35,342 bases of DNA from positions 1 through 35,342 of the forward strand of contig PCVY01000004.1 in the NCBI GenBank assembly GCA_002787155.1, written 5' to 3'. The notes beneath the pieces were generated by a model, which worked only from the letters and a program-made list of their open reading frames with translations, was not told the origin of the DNA and ran no database searches. A program made the position numbers and the translations under genes. Positions 33,451 to 35,342 of the stretch are shown piece by piece. The DNA is from Candidatus Abzuiibacterium crystallinum. Its GTDB lineage: Bacteria; Omnitrophota; Omnitrophia; Omnitrophales; Abzuiibacteriaceae. How positions within the stretch are numbered: the first letter of the stretch is position 1; every line of letters begins with the position of its first letter.

Positions 33451-33861
33451 TTAACGCTTGGTAAATTGAAAACTGCGGCGCGCGCCTTTACGGCCGAATT
33501 TCTTACGTTCTTTTTCTCTCGGATCGCGCGTCAAAAGCCCTGTGCGCCTGAGTGACGGGCGCAAACTATCCTGATATTGCAAAAGCGCACGGGAAATGCC
33601 CAGCCGAATCGCGCCTGCCTGCCCCGAATGGCCGCCGCCCGTAACGGAAGCTTTGATTTGAAACTTATCCGTCATCTTGGACAATTCCAGCGGTTGATTG
33701 ACAATCATGCGTGATGTTTCGCGGCTAAAATATTCCGCCATGGGGCTGCCGTTGACGGAAAAACTTTTTTCACCCTCTGCGCTTAACCACACGCGTGCGG
33801 TGGCTTCTTTGCGTCTGCCGGTTGCATAAAAAGTTGATTTGCTTGCTTTTTTGGCTGCCAT
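33451..33861 (-). CDS. rpsI: Ribosomal protein uS9
   Basis: S9 is a small-subunit protein whose C-terminal tail reaches the P-site tRNA. The 136 residues include [15 protein letters not shown] near the start, [21 protein letters not shown], and the diagnostic C-terminus [11 protein letters not shown], where the family ends in a basic S-x-R or K-R tail. It follows rplM by five bases without an obvious Shine-Dalgarno site, as expected for a coupled pair. Confidence 0.98.
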   Translation of the reverse strand: MAAKKASKSTFYATGRRKEATARVWLSAEGEKSFSVNGSPMAEYFSRETSRMIVNQPLELSKMTDKFQIKASVTGGGHSGQAGAIRLGISRALLQYQDSLRPSLRRTGLLTRDPREKERKKFGRKGARRSFQFTKR

Positions 33862-33866
33862 AGTAT

Positions 33867-34301
33867 TTAAACGGTTAGCGGAACTGGTTTTTGCGCCTGC
33901 TGGTGATGTGCATCACCTGCATACACGTGTAAATGTTTGATTAATTTACTGCCTAAACGATTCTTGGGAAGCATGCGCTCAACGGCACGTTCGATAATTT
34001 CTTCAGGTTTACGCTCCATCAAGGTTTCATAATTATATTGTTTTAAACCTGACGGGTAACCCGTGTAATGTTTGTAGATTTTGTCTTTCGCTTTATTGCC
34101 GCTCACCTGCACTTCTTTGGCATTGATCACAATGACGTAATCACCGCCATCTTGGTACGGGGTATAGGTCGGTTTGTGTTTTCCCATCAGGAGCGTGGCA
34201 ATTCTGGTTGCCATACGGCCCAGGATCTGCCCTTTGGCATCAATGACATACCACTTTTTCTCTAAATCACCGGTTTTTGGAATAAACGTTCTATTTGGCA
34301 T
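33867..34301 (-). CDS. rplM: Ribosomal protein uL13
   Basis: L13 is an early-assembling large-subunit protein. The 144 residues contain [28 protein letters not shown], the [11 protein letters not shown] loop and [20 protein letters not shown], all typical. It heads the rplM-rpsI transcript from a strong promoter (34342-34369). There is a 14-base gap between AAGGA and the ATG, so initiation may not use a normal Shine-Dalgarno pairing. Confidence 0.98.
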   Translation of the reverse strand: MPNRTFIPKTGDLEKKWYVIDAKGQILGRMATRIATLLMGKHKPTYTPYQDGGDYVIVINAKEVQVSGNKAKDKIYKHYTGYPSGLKQYNYETLMERKPEEIIERAVERMLPKNRLGSKLIKHLHVYAGDAHHQQAQKPVPLTV

Positions 34302-34341
34302 CTGTTAATATTTCATCCTTTTCTTCTAAAAAAGAGTCTGA

Positions 34342-34369
34342 ATTATACCAAAAAGACTTCGTTTGTCAA
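34342..34369 (-). promoter_or_regulatory. Promoter of rplM-rpsI
   Basis: TTGACA (34364-34369), 16 bases, then TATAAT (34342-34347) on the minus strand, a full consensus match 40 bases before the rplM start codon. Confidence 0.85.
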
Positions 34370-34441
34370 AAGGAATAAATGAATTATCACAAGGGCCAGA
34401 TTGACACTTTATTTTAAGCTTATACGGATGGCGCGAGGGCA

Positions 34442-34530
34442 CATCCCCCTTGTGGGGATTAACTTGAGCCCGGCGTCGCGCAGGTTAGGTACCGCTTTTA
34501 AATTCAAAATACTCGACGTCGAGTATTTTG
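34442..34530. repeat. Hairpin and a 26-bp perfect palindrome
   Basis: The 418-base gap between rplM and the SRPBCC gene holds no coding sequence that I see. ATCCCC-cttgt-GGGGAT lies at 34442-34458. At 34505-34530 there is a 26-bp perfect palindrome with no loop and half-site CAAAATACTCGAC. It could be a bidirectional terminator (it lies downstream of the minus-strand SRPBCC gene and upstream of the rplM promoter) or an operator. Confidence 0.6.
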
Positions 34531-34586
34531 GATGCGCCGAGTACCGGAGAACGGATCCGTCCAACTTTGTTTGGCGAAAACCGCTT

Positions 34587-34702
34587 CTAGTGCCGTTAGA
34601 CAATTGATATTGGTAGTTGTCAAAGTGACACTAAAGCGGCGTTGACAGAGCCTCTAACGGACCCCCGCCGAGCGGCTAATTTCAATTGTCTAACGGCACT
34701 AG
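34587..34702. repeat. 116-bp element bounded by 21-bp perfect inverted repeats
   Basis: CTAGTGCCGTTAGACAATTG plus A at 34587-34607 is repeated exactly, inverted, at 34682-34702. The interior carries CTCTAACGG, a partial further copy of the arm, and AGCGGCTA, which is inverted as TAGCCGCT just outside the right arm. No open frame. It looks like a non-autonomous mobile element or a very long-stemmed hairpin. It lies 18 bases after the stop codon of the SRPBCC gene. Confidence 0.7.
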
Positions 34703-34719
34703 CCGCTAACCGCTTGGCG

Positions 34720-35190
34720 CTAATCCGGAATGTTGGGTTCAATGAGTTGCGCCAGAAGCGTCAGCGATTCCTGCCAGCCGACATAACATCCATCCGGCGG
34801 AATAACTCCGGGCACGCCTTCTTGGACGATGTTGACTTCGGTGCCGCAAGAAACTGGTTTAAGCGTAATGGTCGTCTTCATTTCACCGGGCAGATTCGGG
34901 TCGTCAAACTGGTCCGTATGACAAATGCGCGCGTCCGGTACCAATTCAAGATATTTGCCGCCGAAGGTGTGGCCCTTCCCTGTAGTGAAATTTGTAAATG
35001 ACATCTTGTAAGTGCCGCCAGCCTTGGCTTCCAAGTGATGAACCTTGCCGGTAAACCCATGCGGGGGCAGCCATTTGGCCATCGCATCAGCATCCAGAAA
35101 TGCCCGGTAAACTTTATCGGGCGTTGTGCGCAGCACGCGGTGCAGCCGAATGGTATTGGTATTTGTGTTGGTGTTGGTGTTTATTTGCAT
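34720..35190 (-). CDS. AHSA1/SRPBCC (START-like) domain protein
   Basis: The 156-residue protein is of the AHSA1 type (activator of Hsp90 ATPase homologue 1-like). HRVLRTTPDKVYRAFLDADAMAKWL, GGTYKMSFTNF and the closing GWQESLTLLAQLIE are characteristic of small ligand-binding START folds. Members bind hydrophobic molecules; the ligand here is unknown. The N-terminus MQINTNTNTNTNT comes from a tandem AAYACM-type repeat in the DNA. AGGGG lies eight bases before the ATG. The gene stands alone, between the repeat at 34587 and the right edge. Confidence 0.88.
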   Translation of the reverse strand: MQINTNTNTNTNTIRLHRVLRTTPDKVYRAFLDADAMAKWLPPHGFTGKVHHLEAKAGGTYKMSFTNFTTGKGHTFGGKYLELVPDARICHTDQFDDPNLPGEMKTTITLKPVSCGTEVNIVQEGVPGVIPPDGCYVGWQESLTLLAQLIEPNIPD

Positions 35191-35342
35191 TTTATTTTCC
35201 CCTTTTATTTTATCTCCGTTTATTTGTGGTGTCTACGTGAGTGGTCAGCGGCTAGTGGTCAGTACCGGAAGCACCCCGATGTTAAGCTGAAACATATCGC
35301 ATGATTTGGGAGTAAGTTTTTGATAGAGTAAGGCCCCGCAGG
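35191..35342. other. Right-edge non-coding stretch with one repeat unit
   Basis: The last 152 bases hold no gene I can support. GTGGTCAGCGGCTAGTGGTC (35240-35259) is of the same kind as the GGTCAGTG units beside tRNA-Gln at the left edge. The remainder shows no promoter or structure I recognise. Confidence 0.5.

Overview
The window reads as chromosome of an uncultured, Gram-negative-type bacterium. Signs of an outer membrane are two large secreted beta-barrel proteins ending in Phe, several lipoproteins with lipoboxes, and an AsmA-like protein. The gene order (tRNA-Gln, spoVG, ispE; argCJBDFGH joined to lysA, dapF, dapA, dapB) and the zinc-ribbon form of SpoVG remind me of candidate phylum Omnitrophota. 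That placement is inference from gene order and was not tested. Almost everything lies on the minus strand; only rnc is on the plus strand. Consensus sigma-70-type promoters (TTGACA-N16-18-TATAAT) are visible, but Shine-Dalgarno sites are uneven, and several genes start on GTG.

Layout, left to right: tRNA-Gln and a broken second copy of it; spoVG with its terminator; ispE; a tiny basic mS38/COX24-like gene; hisG behind its own promoter and structured leader; an unknown lipoprotein; a divergent FtsH-type protease; a small secreted protein; uvrA; another lipoprotein; a two-gene outer-membrane operon (10678-16898); then a 12.4-kb amino-acid block (16999-29361). That block encodes every step from glutamate to arginine (argC, J, B, D, F, G, H), followed by lysA, a PilZ-domain gene, dapF, dapA and dapB. 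The steps between DapB and DapF are not in the window. The right end carries divergent rnc, an asmA-like gene, a 47-residue lipoprotein, rpsI and rplM, a 418-base non-coding region, and an AHSA1/SRPBCC protein.

The most unusual part is the roughly 470-base leader of the arg block (29362-29838). A consensus promoter is followed by a 168-bp element with inverted ends and then by five hairpins in tandem. The last hairpin looks like an intrinsic terminator and lies directly before the argC ribosome binding site. Arms of two of the hairpins can re-pair with each other, so the region looks like an attenuator or riboswitch. It resembles no leader class I can name.

The non-coding DNA is also rich in palindromes. 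These include GGCGGA/TCCGCC hairpins (one pair sits exactly in the anticodon loop of the broken tRNA copy), low-complexity hairpins of three different compositions, two 130-170-bp composite repeats with inverted ends, a repeat that supplies the argF stop codon, and a 26-bp perfect palindrome.
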